Shown here: positions 18,047-26,460 of the stretch, piece by piece
Numbering within the stretch: the stretch's first letter is position 1
Layout: each line of letters starts with the position of its first letter
Made by a program: the position numbers and the translations under genes
NCBI RefSeq assembly: GCF_016820535.1
Contig: NZ_JADHDY010000011.1
Location: 100,459 to 158,762 of the forward strand
Source: Sporosarcina beigongshangi
Lineage (GTDB): Bacteria > Actinomycetota > Actinomycetes > Actinomycetales > Micrococcaceae
Length of the DNA: 58,304 bases
Reading direction: 5' to 3'
The notes under the pieces: generated by a model
Databases searched by the model: none
What the model was told of the DNA's origin: nothing
Seen by the model: only the letters and a program-made list of their open reading frames with translations

Positions 18047-19963
18047 TCAGTGGTCTTCCAGCCCCAGTGCAGCCTTCATGTCATGCACGACGGCGGCCAA
18101 CGCAGCTTGCGCTTCTTCCTGTGCCCCGGCGAGGTGCTCCGGCCCGGACACGGGGACCACCACCTCCAGGTAGCACTTGAGCTTGGGTTCTGTGCCGCTG
18201 GGGCGCACAATCACCCGGGTGCCGTCCTCGCTCAGGTACGCCAGCCCGTCCGTTGCCGGCAGATCGGGCGAACCCTCGCTGAGGTCGGTGAATTCGGCGA
18301 CGGGGGAGCCGTTGAGCGCGGCCGGCGGCTGCTCCCGCAGGCCCGCCATCATGGCCTTGATGCCGGCCGGGTCCTCGACCCGGATGCTGACCTGGGTGCT
18401 GGCGTGCAGGCCGTGGGCCAGGGCGAGATCGTCCAGCACGTCGAGCAGGGACCGGTCCACCGTCTTCAGTGCCGCCGCCATCTCCGCCACCAGCAGGGCG
18501 GCCGAGATGCCGTCCTTGTCGCGGACGAGGTCCGGCGCAACACAGTAGCCCAGCGCCTCCTCGTAGCCGTAAGCCAGGCCCGGCACCCGCGAGATCCACT
18601 TGAAGCCGGTCAGCGTGCGCACATGCGGGTACCCTGCAGCATGGGCGATCTTGGCCAGCAGGCGGGAGGACACGATGGAGTTGGCAAAAACAGGCGAGGA
18701 GGCCGGGCCGGCCCCGGTCTGCGGGGCGGCAAGCTGTGCCCTTCCGCCGCGGGCCACGAGATGGGCGCCGAGCAGCGCCCCGACCTGGTCGCCATGGAGC
18801 TGGTGCCACTGCCCGTCGGCGGGGTCCAGGACGCCCACGGCCACCCGGTCGGCGTCGGGGTCGTTGGCCAGTACGATGTCGGCGCCCACCTCCTGCGCGA
18901 GGGCGAAGGCCATGTCCATGGCGCCGTGCTCCTCGGGGTTGGGGAATGCGACGGTGGGGAATTCCGGGTCCGGCTGTGCCTGCTGGGGCACTGCGTGGAC
19001 GTCGGTGAAGCCGGCGGAGCGCAGCACGTCCAGGGCGGTGTCGTTGCCCACGCCGTGCATGGACGTGTGGACGATCCGGAGCCCGCGGGCCGGGAAGGAG
19101 GTGGCATCGGCCAGCGAGGACACGGCCTCCTTGTAGCCGTCCAGCAGCTCGGGCCCGGGAACGCTCCAGCCGTCCTGCGCCATGGCAATGCCGGAGGTGT
19201 CGCCGAATCCCGGCGTGTTCGCCACGGCCTCAATCCGGGCGGCGATCTGTGCGTCGTGGGGTGCCACGATCTGCACGCCCCTGGCTTCCGGGGCCACGGC
19301 GCGGCCGCCGAGGTAGACCTTGTAGCCGTTGTCCTGCGCGGGGTTGTGGCTGGCCGTCACCATGATGCCGGCCTCGCACTCCAGGGCGCGCACGGCGTAG
19401 GCGAGGACCGGGGTGGGCAAGGGTGCCGGCAGCAGGAAGGTCTCGATCCCGGCGGCGGTAAAGATGGCTGCGGTTTCGCGGGCAAAGTCGGCGGAGTTGT
19501 GGCGGGCGTCAAAACCAACGACGGCGCGCGGCCGGTACGCAGGTGAGGCGTCCGCGGCTGCCGCATCCGCACCCTCCCCGGCGCCCGGGGCGGGCTGCTG
19601 CTCGGCGGGTTCCGGCTGGGAGGGGGGTCCGGCGTCGTGCGTCTGGGCGGAGGAAGGCTGCCCCGCCGCCAGGTCCAGCAGGTGCGCGGCGACGCCGGCG
19701 GCTGCCCGGCGGACGACCACCCGGTTCATGCGGTTGGGCCCGGGGCCCATGGCCGCCCGCAGCCCGGCGGTGCCGAACTGGAGGTTGCCGGCAAAGGCGT
19801 CGGCAAGGTCGTCGGCGGCGCCGGGATCTGCGGCCAGGGCCTGCAGGGCTCCGGCGGTGGCGGGGTCGGGGTCATGCCCGGCCCACTCGCGGGCGGCGGC
19901 CGCCAGCGCTTCCAACTCAAGTGCTGTGGCGGACTCGTTGGGGGTCTCGTGTGCGTGTCTCAC
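18047..19963 (-). CDS. Phosphosugar mutase (phosphoglucomutase/phosphomannomutase, PmmB type)
   Basis: A 638-residue alpha-D-phosphohexomutase. The phosphoserine loop TASHNP, the metal loop NDPDADR and the C-terminal phosphate-binding RPSGTEPKLK are present. It also has the GTAGLR segment of the PgcA/PmmB subgroup. An Ala/Gln/Pro-rich insertion (about 115-150) is unusual and may be a disordered loop. The GTG at 19963 starts MRHAHETPNE; the ribosome site is weak (TTGGGG). It follows the purine nucleoside phosphorylase by 33 bases, the same order as deoD-pmmB in mycobacteria; converting (deoxy)ribose-1-phosphate to the 5-phosphate would link it to deoC. Confidence 0.93.
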   Translation of the reverse strand: MRHAHETPNESATALELEALAAAAREWAGHDPDPATAGALQALAADPGAADDLADAFAGNLQFGTAGLRAAMGPGPNRMNRVVVRRAAAGVAAHLLDLAAGQPSSAQTHDAGPPSQPEPAEQQPAPGAGEGADAAAADASPAYRPRAVVGFDARHNSADFARETAAIFTAAGIETFLLPAPLPTPVLAYAVRALECEAGIMVTASHNPAQDNGYKVYLGGRAVAPEARGVQIVAPHDAQIAARIEAVANTPGFGDTSGIAMAQDGWSVPGPELLDGYKEAVSSLADATSFPARGLRIVHTSMHGVGNDTALDVLRSAGFTDVHAVPQQAQPDPEFPTVAFPNPEEHGAMDMAFALAQEVGADIVLANDPDADRVAVGVLDPADGQWHQLHGDQVGALLGAHLVARGGRAQLAAPQTGAGPASSPVFANSIVSSRLLAKIAHAAGYPHVRTLTGFKWISRVPGLAYGYEEALGYCVAPDLVRDKDGISAALLVAEMAAALKTVDRSLLDVLDDLALAHGLHASTQVSIRVEDPAGIKAMMAGLREQPPAALNGSPVAEFTDLSEGSPDLPATDGLAYLSEDGTRVIVRPSGTEPKLKCYLEVVVPVSGPEHLAGAQEEAQAALAAVVHDMKAALGLEDH

Positions 19964-19996
19964 ACCCCAAATGTAACCGCACAGCGGCGTTTGGCC

Positions 19997-20818
19997 CTAG
20001 AGCCGCGCGATGATCTGCGCCAGAAGCGCCGAAATCCGCGGGCCCGCGGCGGCCCCGGCGGCCAGGACTTCCTCGTGCGAGAGCGGCTCCGGGCTGATGC
20101 CGGCGGCCAGGTTGGTGACCAGGGAGATCCCAAACACCTCCATGCCGGCCGCGCGCGCCGCGATGGCTTCCAGTGCCGTGGACATGCCCACCAGGTCCGC
20201 GCCGATGCGCTTGGCGTACTGCACCTCGGCCGGAGTCTCGTAATGCGGGCCGGTGAACTGGGCGTACACGCCCTCGTCCAGGGTGGGGTCCACCTCGCGC
20301 GCCAGGGTGCGCAGGCGGGAGGAGTACAGGTCCGTCAGGTCCACGAAAGTGGCGCCTTCGAGCGGGGAGGCGGCCGTGAGGTTGATGTGGTCGCTGATGA
20401 GCACGGGGGTGCCCGGAGCCCAGTCCGGGTTCAGGCCGCCGCAGCCGTTGGTCAGCACGATGGTCTTGGCGCCGGCCGCAGCCGCGGTGCGCACGCCGTG
20501 GGCCACGGCGCGCACGCCCTTGCCCTCGTAGAAGTGGGTGCGGGCGCCGAGCACCAGCACGTTCTTGCCGCCGGGCGTGCGGATGGAGCTCAGCGTGGCC
20601 ACGTGCCCGGGCACGGCGGGGGCGCTGAAGCCGGGGACGTCGGCGGCGTTGACGGTGGCAGTGACCTCGCCAATGAGGTCGGCGGCACCTCCCCAGCCGG
20701 AACCGAGGACCAGGGCGATGTCATGGCTGGGCACGCCCGTTGCCGTGGCGAGAAAAGCGGCAGCATCCGCTGCCAGGGCGGCGGGAGTGGCGCCGTCGTG
20801 CGTGTGTGTTTGGCTCAT
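19997..20818 (-). CDS. punA: Purine-nucleoside phosphorylase (trimeric, PunA type)
   Basis: A 273-residue enzyme splitting inosine or guanosine with phosphate into base and (deoxy)ribose-1-phosphate. It fits the trimeric PNP class: LGSGWGG near the start, ARTHFYEGKG, TNGCGGLN, QFTGPHYETPAE and VGMSTALEAIAARA. ATG at 20818. It is the first gene of the punA-phosphomutase-DUF1992 operon and is divergent from lpdA across only 85 bases, so their promoters must lie close together. Confidence 0.96.
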   Translation of the reverse strand: MSQTHTHDGATPAALAADAAAFLATATGVPSHDIALVLGSGWGGAADLIGEVTATVNAADVPGFSAPAVPGHVATLSSIRTPGGKNVLVLGARTHFYEGKGVRAVAHGVRTAAAAGAKTIVLTNGCGGLNPDWAPGTPVLISDHINLTAASPLEGATFVDLTDLYSSRLRTLAREVDPTLDEGVYAQFTGPHYETPAEVQYAKRIGADLVGMSTALEAIAARAAGMEVFGISLVTNLAAGISPEPLSHEEVLAAGAAAGPRISALLAQIIARL

Positions 20819-20903
20819 GGAACAAACATAGCGGCAAGTTCCCCGGGGCGGGAAAGCGCGGCGACTTGGTCGACCCAGAGCAAATAGGCGAGAATGAACA
20901 ACT

Positions 20904-22331
20904 GTGACCAGCCAACAGGATGTATTCCAGCCCTTTGCCCTTCCCAGCCTCGCAATCCTCGGCGGCGGACCCGGAGGCTATGAAGCCGCCATGGTGGCCG
21001 CATCGATGGGCGCCAAGGTGACAATTGTTGAACGTGCCGGGCTGGGCGGCTCGGCCGTGCTGACCGACGTGGTGCCCTCGAAGTCCCTGATTGCCGTGGC
21101 CGAGGCCATGAACCGCAGCGTCGACTCCGCGCAGCTCGGCGTGAGCTTCGAATCCGCCGAGGGCAACCCCAAGGCGATCATGAAGGCCGACATGAAGCTC
21201 ATCAACGAGCGCGTGCTGCGCCTGGCCCGCGAGCAGTCGGCCGACATCCGGCGCGGGCTCGAGGCCGTGGGCGTGAAGATCGTGATCGGCACCGGCCGGA
21301 TGCTGGACAACCGCACCATCGAGGTGGACCGCGGGGAAAGCTCCGAGATCATCAAGGCCGACGCCGTCCTGGTGTCCGTCGGCGCCCACCCGCGCGAGCT
21401 GGCCACGGCCCGGCCCGACGGCGAACGCATCTTCAACTGGACCCAGATCTACGACCTCGAGGAACTCCCCGAGGAGCTCATCGTGGTGGGTTCCGGCGTG
21501 ACCGGCGCCGAGTTCGCCTCCGCCTTCAACGGCCTTGGCTCCAAGGTCACCCTGATTTCCAGCCGCGACCAGGTGCTCCCCGGCGAGGACTCCGACGCCG
21601 CCGCCGTGCTCGAGGACGTCTTCGCCCGCCGCGGCCTGCGCGTGCTGTCCAAGTCCCGCGCCGAGGCCGTTGAGCGCACCGACGACGGCGTGATCGTCAC
21701 CCTCGGCGACGGCTCCAAGATCACTGGCACTCACTGCCTGGTCTGCGTGGGCTCCATCCCCAACACCACCGACATCGGCCTCGAGGCCGCCGGCGTTGAG
21801 GTGACCCCCAGCGGCCACATCAAGGTCGACGGCGTCTCCCGCACCAGCGCGCCCAACGTCTACGCCGCCGGCGACTGCACCGGCGTGTTTGCGCTCGCCT
21901 CCGTGGCCGCCATGCAGGGCCGGATCGCCGTGGCCCACCTGGGCGGCGACGGCGTGCGCCCGTTGAAGCTGAAGAATGTCTCCTCCAACATCTTCACCTC
22001 CCCGGAAATCGCCTCCGTGGGCGTGTCCGAGGCCGACCTGGCCTCCGGCAAGTACCAGGGCGACGTCATCAAGCTGTCGCTGCAGACCAACGCCCGTGCC
22101 AAGATGCGAAACGTCAACGACGGCTTCATCAAGATCATCGCCCGCAAGGGCTCCGGCACCGTCATCGGCGGCGTGGTTGTGGGCGCCGGCGCGTGTGAGC
22201 TGATCTTCCCGATCGCCCTGGCCGTGAGCCAGAAACTGCACGTGGACGATGTGGCCGACACCTTCACCGTCTACCCGTCGCTGTCCGGCTCCATCTCCGA
22301 GGCCGCCCGCCGCCTGCACGTCCACATGTAG
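20904..22331 (+). CDS. NAD(P)H-quinone dehydrogenase, flavoprotein disulfide-reductase family (LpdA type)
   Basis: A 475-residue FAD enzyme with the fold of lipoamide dehydrogenase. FAD binding (AILGGGPGGYEAA), NAD(P) binding (VVGSGVTGAEFASAF), the second FAD motif (YAAGDCTG) and a C-terminal dimerisation domain are clear. The usual redox pair CxxxxC is absent: the segment reads GGSAVLTDVVPSKSLI. This matches mycobacterial LpdA (Rv3303c), which reduces quinones rather than disulfides. The GTG at 20904 is the only reasonable start. Position beside punA and phosphomutase genes is conserved with mycobacteria. Confidence 0.93.
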   Translation: MTSQQDVFQPFALPSLAILGGGPGGYEAAMVAASMGAKVTIVERAGLGGSAVLTDVVPSKSLIAVAEAMNRSVDSAQLGVSFESAEGNPKAIMKADMKLINERVLRLAREQSADIRRGLEAVGVKIVIGTGRMLDNRTIEVDRGESSEIIKADAVLVSVGAHPRELATARPDGERIFNWTQIYDLEELPEELIVVGSGVTGAEFASAFNGLGSKVTLISSRDQVLPGEDSDAAAVLEDVFARRGLRVLSKSRAEAVERTDDGVIVTLGDGSKITGTHCLVCVGSIPNTTDIGLEAAGVEVTPSGHIKVDGVSRTSAPNVYAAGDCTGVFALASVAAMQGRIAVAHLGGDGVRPLKLKNVSSNIFTSPEIASVGVSEADLASGKYQGDVIKLSLQTNARAKMRNVNDGFIKIIARKGSGTVIGGVVVGAGACELIFPIALAVSQKLHVDDVADTFTVYPSLSGSISEAARRLHVHM

Positions 22332-22450
22332 GCGGTTGCGGCCCCGGCGCCCCGGCAGGCGCCAAGATCGCCCGGCAACGGGATGGACGGTGGGCGTTGG
22401 GCGCACGGTTGGGCCACGCCGTCGCGCCTGGGCCCGCCCTTAAGAGTTCC

Positions 22451-22468
22451 GTATCACATATGGGATAC
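22451..22468 (+). promoter_or_regulatory. Near-perfect palindrome before the NSS transporter
   Basis: GTATCACATATGGGATAC: eight of nine positions in each arm are complementary. It ends 10 bases before the ATG at 22479, so it probably overlaps the promoter or leader. The shape is that of a dimeric repressor site (GntR-like halves GTATC/GATAC). No regulator gene is adjacent. Confidence 0.5.
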
Positions 22469-22478
22469 CGTGGGCCGC

Positions 22479-24116
22479 ATGACATCATCACCCGTTGGCC
22501 GTGGCGGAACAGCCGCCCCGGCCCGTCGAGAGACCTTCTCCTCGCGAAAACTCTTTATACTCTCCGCCATCGGTTCCGCCGTCGGCCTGGGTAACATCTG
22601 GCGATTCCCTTATGTCGCCTACGAAAACGGCGGCGGCGCCTTCCTGATCCCGTATCTGGTGGCCTTGTTGTGTGCCGGCATCCCGCTGCTGTTCCTTGAC
22701 TACTCGATCGGCCACCGCTTCCGCGGCTCGGCCCCGCTCTCTTACCGCCGCCTCCACCGGGCGGCCGAACCGCTGGGCTGGTGGCAGGTGCTGATCTGCT
22801 TCATCATCGCCATCTACTACGCGGCGATCATTGCCTGGGCGGCCATGTACGCCTGGTTCTCGATCACCAAGGCCTGGGGCGACGATGCCGAGGGCTTCTT
22901 CTTTAACAACTACCTGCAGGCGGCGGGCGACGCGGGACTGTCGTTCGACTTCGTCTCCAGCGTGTTCTTCCCCATGCTCGCCGTGTGGATCGTGACCATT
23001 GTGATCATGGTGGCCGGCGTGAACAAGGGCATCTCGCGTGCCAACGCCGTGTTCCTGCCGCTGCTGGTGGTCATGTTCGTGATCCTCGTGGTGCAGTCGC
23101 TCTTCCTGGACGGCGCCATGGAAGGCCTGAACGCCTTCTTCACCCCCAACTGGGATGCCTTGCAGAACCCGGGAGTGTGGGCGGCAGCCTTTGGCCACAT
23201 CTTCTTCTCGCTCTCCGTGGCCTTCGGCATCATGGTCACCTACTCCTCCTACCTCAAGCGCAAGACCGATCTCACCGGCTCCGGCATGGTGGTGGCTTTC
23301 GCCAACTCCGGCTTTGAAATCCTCGCCGGCATCGGCGTCTTTGCGGCACTCGGCTTCATGTCGGTGACCGCGGGAAAGCCCGTGGACGAGGTGGCCTCCG
23401 GCGGCATCGGGCTGGCCTTTGTCGCGTTCCCGACCATCGTCTCCGAGGCACCCTTTGGGGCGCTGCTGGGCGTCCTGTTCTTCGGCTCCCTGGTATTCGC
23501 CGGGCTCACGTCGCTGATCTCCATCCTGGAAGTCATTGTGGCGGCGTTCCAGGACAAGCTCGGGTGGAGCCGCAAGGCGGCCACCCTGGTGGTAACGATC
23601 CCGATTGCGTTGATTTCGCTGATCCTGTTCCCGACCACCACGGGCATCCAGCTGCTGGACACCTCGGACGCGTTCGTGAACCAGTTCGGCATCCTGGCCT
23701 GTGCCCTGGTCACTGTCATTGTGGTCTCGGCCGGGCTTGGCAGCCTGCCGCGCCTGCAAAAGCACCTGAACCGGACCTCCACCGTCAAGATGGGCGCCGG
23801 CTGGCGGATCCTGGTGGGCGGAGTGGTTCCGGTTGCGCTGGGCTACATGCTGATCAACGAGATCCAGACCAAGAGCACCGAACAGTACTCGGACTATCCC
23901 GCCTGGTTCAACGGGGTATTTGGATGGGGCATGGCTGGAGCGCTCATCGTTGGCGCGCTCCTGCTGTCGCTGATTCCCTGGAATGACAAGTCCAAGCTCA
24001 AGGATCCCGAATACGACGAATTCGACGCCCTGGAGCAACGCGACGGCGACGTGGACAACAACGCCGTCAACAACCGAGACGTTGCCGACAACAACAACAA
24101 GGAGCTGCAGCCATGA
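22479..24116 (+). CDS. Sodium-dependent transporter, NSS (SLC6-like) family
   Basis: A 545-residue symporter with about 12 membrane segments. The first helix carries the family signature SAIGSAVGLGNIWRFPY, the unwound Na+/substrate site. It ends in a long acidic, Asn-rich tail. Substrates of the family are amino acids or amines; pairing with a MetS-type small subunit suggests methionine/alanine uptake as in the MetPS system of Corynebacterium. The ATG at 22479 lacks a good ribosome site (GTG at 22470 is an alternative). It overlaps the next gene by 4 bases (ATGA) and a palindrome sits just upstream. Confidence 0.93.
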   Translation: MTSSPVGRGGTAAPARRETFSSRKLFILSAIGSAVGLGNIWRFPYVAYENGGGAFLIPYLVALLCAGIPLLFLDYSIGHRFRGSAPLSYRRLHRAAEPLGWWQVLICFIIAIYYAAIIAWAAMYAWFSITKAWGDDAEGFFFNNYLQAAGDAGLSFDFVSSVFFPMLAVWIVTIVIMVAGVNKGISRANAVFLPLLVVMFVILVVQSLFLDGAMEGLNAFFTPNWDALQNPGVWAAAFGHIFFSLSVAFGIMVTYSSYLKRKTDLTGSGMVVAFANSGFEILAGIGVFAALGFMSVTAGKPVDEVASGGIGLAFVAFPTIVSEAPFGALLGVLFFGSLVFAGLTSLISILEVIVAAFQDKLGWSRKAATLVVTIPIALISLILFPTTTGIQLLDTSDAFVNQFGILACALVTVIVVSAGLGSLPRLQKHLNRTSTVKMGAGWRILVGGVVPVALGYMLINEIQTKSTEQYSDYPAWFNGVFGWGMAGALIVGALLLSLIPWNDKSKLKDPEYDEFDALEQRDGDVDNNAVNNRDVADNNNKELQP

Positions 24117-24256
24117 CGCCGGTAGCCATCACCATGATGATCATCGCCATGCTCACGGTATGGGGCGGGCTGGCCCTGGCCATGTGGAACCTGGCCCGCC
24201 ACCCTGAGGACGAGGACGAGCTCCCCGCCCCCGAGGAGATGCCCCACGAACTCTGA
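24113..24256 (+). CDS. MetS-family small subunit of the NSS transporter
   Basis: A 47-residue protein: one membrane helix (about 4-25) followed by an acidic tail ending EEMPHEL. This is the layout of the MetS small subunits that accompany NSS transporters in actinobacteria. Its ATG overlaps the stop codon of the large subunit (ATGA), a sign of translational coupling and equal expression. GGAG stands 9-10 bases upstream. A shared hairpin terminator follows after 28 bases. Confidence 0.88.
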   Translation: MTPVAITMMIIAMLTVWGGLALAMWNLARHPEDEDELPAPEEMPHEL

Positions 24257-24284
24257 CCGCCGTTTCTTGCTGGAGCGGGACAAC

Positions 24285-24313
24285 TGCGTGTGCACCCCCG
24301 GGGTGCACACGCA
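24285..24313. terminator. Bidirectional hairpin between converging genes
   Basis: Perfect 14-bp arms around a single central C (24285-24298 with 24300-24313). It lies 28 bases after the MetS stop and 4 bases after the minus-strand glycosyltransferase stop, serving both. No U tract on either side. Confidence 0.6.
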
Positions 24314-24316
24314 CGC

Positions 24317-25531
24317 TTACCGGACGGCGGAACGCAACGCTGCCGCAACGGGCGCGGTTCCGTCCTCCGCTGCAAGTGCTGCGGCCAGCGAGCGTGCATT
24401 GGCGGCATATTCCGGACTCGCGGTGGCCTGTTTGATGGCGTCGCTGAGCCGTTCGGTGCCCAGCTCCTTGTAGGGGACCGGCTCCGGGCCCGCACCGAGG
24501 GCCGCGATTCGGGCGGCCCAGAACGGCTGATCGGTGTAAATCGGCACGCTGACCGTTGGAACACCGGCACGCAGCCCTGCCGCGGCGGTCCCCGCCCCGG
24601 CGTGGTGGACCACAGCGGCCATCCGGGGGAACAGCCATTCGTGGGGAACCGGCCCGATGCCGAGCGCATCGGGCCCGGACACCCCTTCCACACCCTGCAA
24701 GACGGCGCGGACTCCCGCCCGTCGGACGGTCTCCAGCATGAAATCAGCGTCCATGGCTTCGCTGCTGCCGAAGCCAATGAAGACCGGTGCCGGTCCGTCC
24801 GCGAGGAATTCAAGCAGTTCAGCGGACGGCCGCCAGTCCGGATCGGCTTTCGGCCACCAGTAGCCGGCCGTGACGAGTCCGGACCGCCAGTCCGACGGGC
24901 GTGGGACAACGCTTGGGCTGAAGCCGTGCAGCACGGTGTGATTTGCCTTTCTGCGGTGCCGTTCGGCGGCGGGCCGGGACTTCCTGTTCAGCCCAAGGCT
25001 CTGGCGGATGCGCGCGGCCGGGGCGTCGTAGGGCGCCTTTCCCGCGGCAACCAGCGAGCCGAGCACCTTGTTGCCGATCGGGCCCAGGCTGCGCGCTGTG
25101 CCCAGAACCACGGGAGGGTAGGCAGTGCTTGGCTCGGTCGGTTGCAGGTGGGCGCCGATGGCGGGGATGCCGAGTGCCTCGGCCACGTCGTAGGCGTAGG
25201 GGGCAATTGAATTAGCCAGGATGACGTCTGCGCCGGCCTCTGCGGCTCTCAGCGTCCCGGTGGCGGCCAGCTCCATGTAGTCGCCGAGTTCACGCATGTA
25301 CCTTCGCAGGTCCGAGCTTGTTGCCTTCTGTCCGGGCGGGGCGGGGTTGACCAGGTGGCCCATGTCCCCGGGGAGTTCACGGTATTCGCACCCGGCAGCG
25401 GTGACCAGCGGGGCATGGGCGGCATTGGCGGCGATGGCCACGGTGAAGCCCAGTGCCTGAAGCCTGCTGCCGAGCCCAGCCATAGGCGCCACGTCGCCTC
25501 GGGTTCCGGGGTTGATCATGAGAACTCGCAT
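24317..25531 (-). CDS. GT1-family glycosyltransferase (MGT/UGT type)
   Basis: A 404-residue GT-B enzyme resembling macrolide/sterol glycosyltransferases that move a sugar from a nucleotide donor to a small molecule. N-terminal MRVLMINPGTRGDVAPM matches the acceptor-domain start, and the C-terminal donor-site signature reads HHAGAGTAAAGLRAG then IYTDQPFWA. The ATG at 25531 is chosen over 25543 because GAGG lies about 6 nt upstream of it. It is divergent from a TetR regulator across 104 bases with a clear inverted repeat, so substrate-induced expression is likely; detoxification by glycosylation is one possible role. No biosynthetic cluster is present. Confidence 0.9.
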   Translation of the reverse strand: MRVLMINPGTRGDVAPMAGLGSRLQALGFTVAIAANAAHAPLVTAAGCEYRELPGDMGHLVNPAPPGQKATSSDLRRYMRELGDYMELAATGTLRAAEAGADVILANSIAPYAYDVAEALGIPAIGAHLQPTEPSTAYPPVVLGTARSLGPIGNKVLGSLVAAGKAPYDAPAARIRQSLGLNRKSRPAAERHRRKANHTVLHGFSPSVVPRPSDWRSGLVTAGYWWPKADPDWRPSAELLEFLADGPAPVFIGFGSSEAMDADFMLETVRRAGVRAVLQGVEGVSGPDALGIGPVPHEWLFPRMAAVVHHAGAGTAAAGLRAGVPTVSVPIYTDQPFWAARIAALGAGPEPVPYKELGTERLSDAIKQATASPEYAANARSLAAALAAEDGTAPVAAALRSAVR

Positions 25532-25551
25532 GCCGTTCCTCATTTCGCTAG

Positions 25552-25572
25552 ATTGCGATCACTGTTCGCAAT
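25552..25572. promoter_or_regulatory. Candidate TetR operator in the divergent glycosyltransferase/tetR promoter
   Basis: Perfect inverted repeat ATTGCGA-N7-TCGCAAT (25552-25558, 25566-25572) in the 104-bp gap between the two start codons. It is 21 bp long, typical of TetR dimer sites, and TTGCGA could serve as a -35 for tetR. Confidence 0.55.
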
Positions 25573-25635
25573 TAAAGATATAGTGAAATGGGTAATGAAC
25601 CTAATCCAAGCGACCATAGGGAAAGTTGAGCAGGC

Positions 25636-26376
25636 ATGCCACCCCAGGACCCCATCAACGTCTGGCGCCGCCCGGAGCGTTCCGCCGTCGGGCCGAAACC
25701 GGAACACTCACGCGCGAGGATCGTTGCGGAGGCGATCGACATTGCGGACCAGGAAGGCCTGTCCGCGGTGTCCATCCGCCGCGTGGCAGCCGGGATCGGC
25801 GCCGGGGCGGCCTCGCTGTACAGGTACGTGAAATCCCATGATGAGCTTGTGGAATTGATGGTCGACACGGTCAGTGGCGAATTTGACCTGGCCCCTTCCA
25901 CCGAACCGGCACGGAGCCAACTGCTGGACCTGGCCCGCCAGGCGCGGAGCATCATGCACCGTCACCAGTGGCTTGCCCCCATGCTCCTGGCCCGGCCCTC
26001 CCTGGGGCCCAACGCCCTGGCATATCTGGAACGGGCACTGTCCGCCTTGGAACCGGCGGAATTGTCGGGCCCGGCCAAGCTGCAGACGGTGGCCATGATG
26101 ACGGCCATCGCCTCCGCCTTCGTGCAAAACGAGCTGGCGTCGGCCCCCGGCCCGGGAAACACCACCCTGGACGCAAAGGATCGCGCGGAGTACCTTTCCG
26201 AAGCGGTCCAGTCCGGCAGGTACCCGCAGCTGGCCGCCGCACTCAGCGAGCAGCAGGGACCCGGCAAGCCCGATGAACTCTTCACCGGCATCATGGCCAC
26301 CTACCTGGCAGGCGCGGGTGTTCCCGCTGCCAATGGTGCCGCCGAAGGCCGCAAGGGCCACCGGCCAGACCGGTGA
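25636..26376 (+). CDS. TetR/AcrR-family transcriptional regulator
   Basis: A 246-residue repressor. The helix-turn-helix lies about residues 26-70 (ARIVAEAIDIADQEGLSAVSI, then ASLYRYVKSHDEL), with an all-helical ligand domain after ~80 in the style of the larger TetR_C group. The N-terminal ~25 residues before the HTH are Pro/Arg-rich, common in such actinobacterial TetRs. The ATG at 25636 follows AGGGAAAG. It probably represses itself and the divergent glycosyltransferase via the inverted repeat at 25552-25572. The ligand is unknown. Confidence 0.92.
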   Translation: MPPQDPINVWRRPERSAVGPKPEHSRARIVAEAIDIADQEGLSAVSIRRVAAGIGAGAASLYRYVKSHDELVELMVDTVSGEFDLAPSTEPARSQLLDLARQARSIMHRHQWLAPMLLARPSLGPNALAYLERALSALEPAELSGPAKLQTVAMMTAIASAFVQNELASAPGPGNTTLDAKDRAEYLSEAVQSGRYPQLAAALSEQQGPGKPDELFTGIMATYLAGAGVPAANGAAEGRKGHRPDR

Positions 26377-26399
26377 ATTGACCGCGGCAACCCTGGCCC

Positions 26400-26417
26400 C
26401 GGCCGCCTAGGCGGCCG
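26400..26417. terminator. GC-rich palindrome between converging genes
   Basis: CGGCCGCCTAGGCGGCCG is an exact 18-bp palindrome between the tetR stop (26376) and the flavoprotein stop (26461). Likely a shared stem-loop; no U tract. Confidence 0.4.
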
Positions 26418-26460
26418 AAGCCCGGAAGCCCACGCGGGGCCGCCGCCTGGGCTGGCCCGC

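Noticed and set aside
20904-22331. Dihydrolipoamide dehydrogenase of 2-oxoacid complexes
   Set aside because: The redox CxxxxC pair is absent, so a lipoamide role is unlikely; the quinone-reductase type fits better.
20721-22406. 561-codon minus-strand ORF opposite the LpdA-type gene
   Set aside because: Shadow of a complete flavoprotein gene; repetitive Gly/His/Ala translation and no start context.
22488-24038. 516-codon minus-strand ORF opposite the NSS transporter
   Set aside because: Antisense to a clear 12-helix transporter; the translation is charged, low-complexity and without family features.
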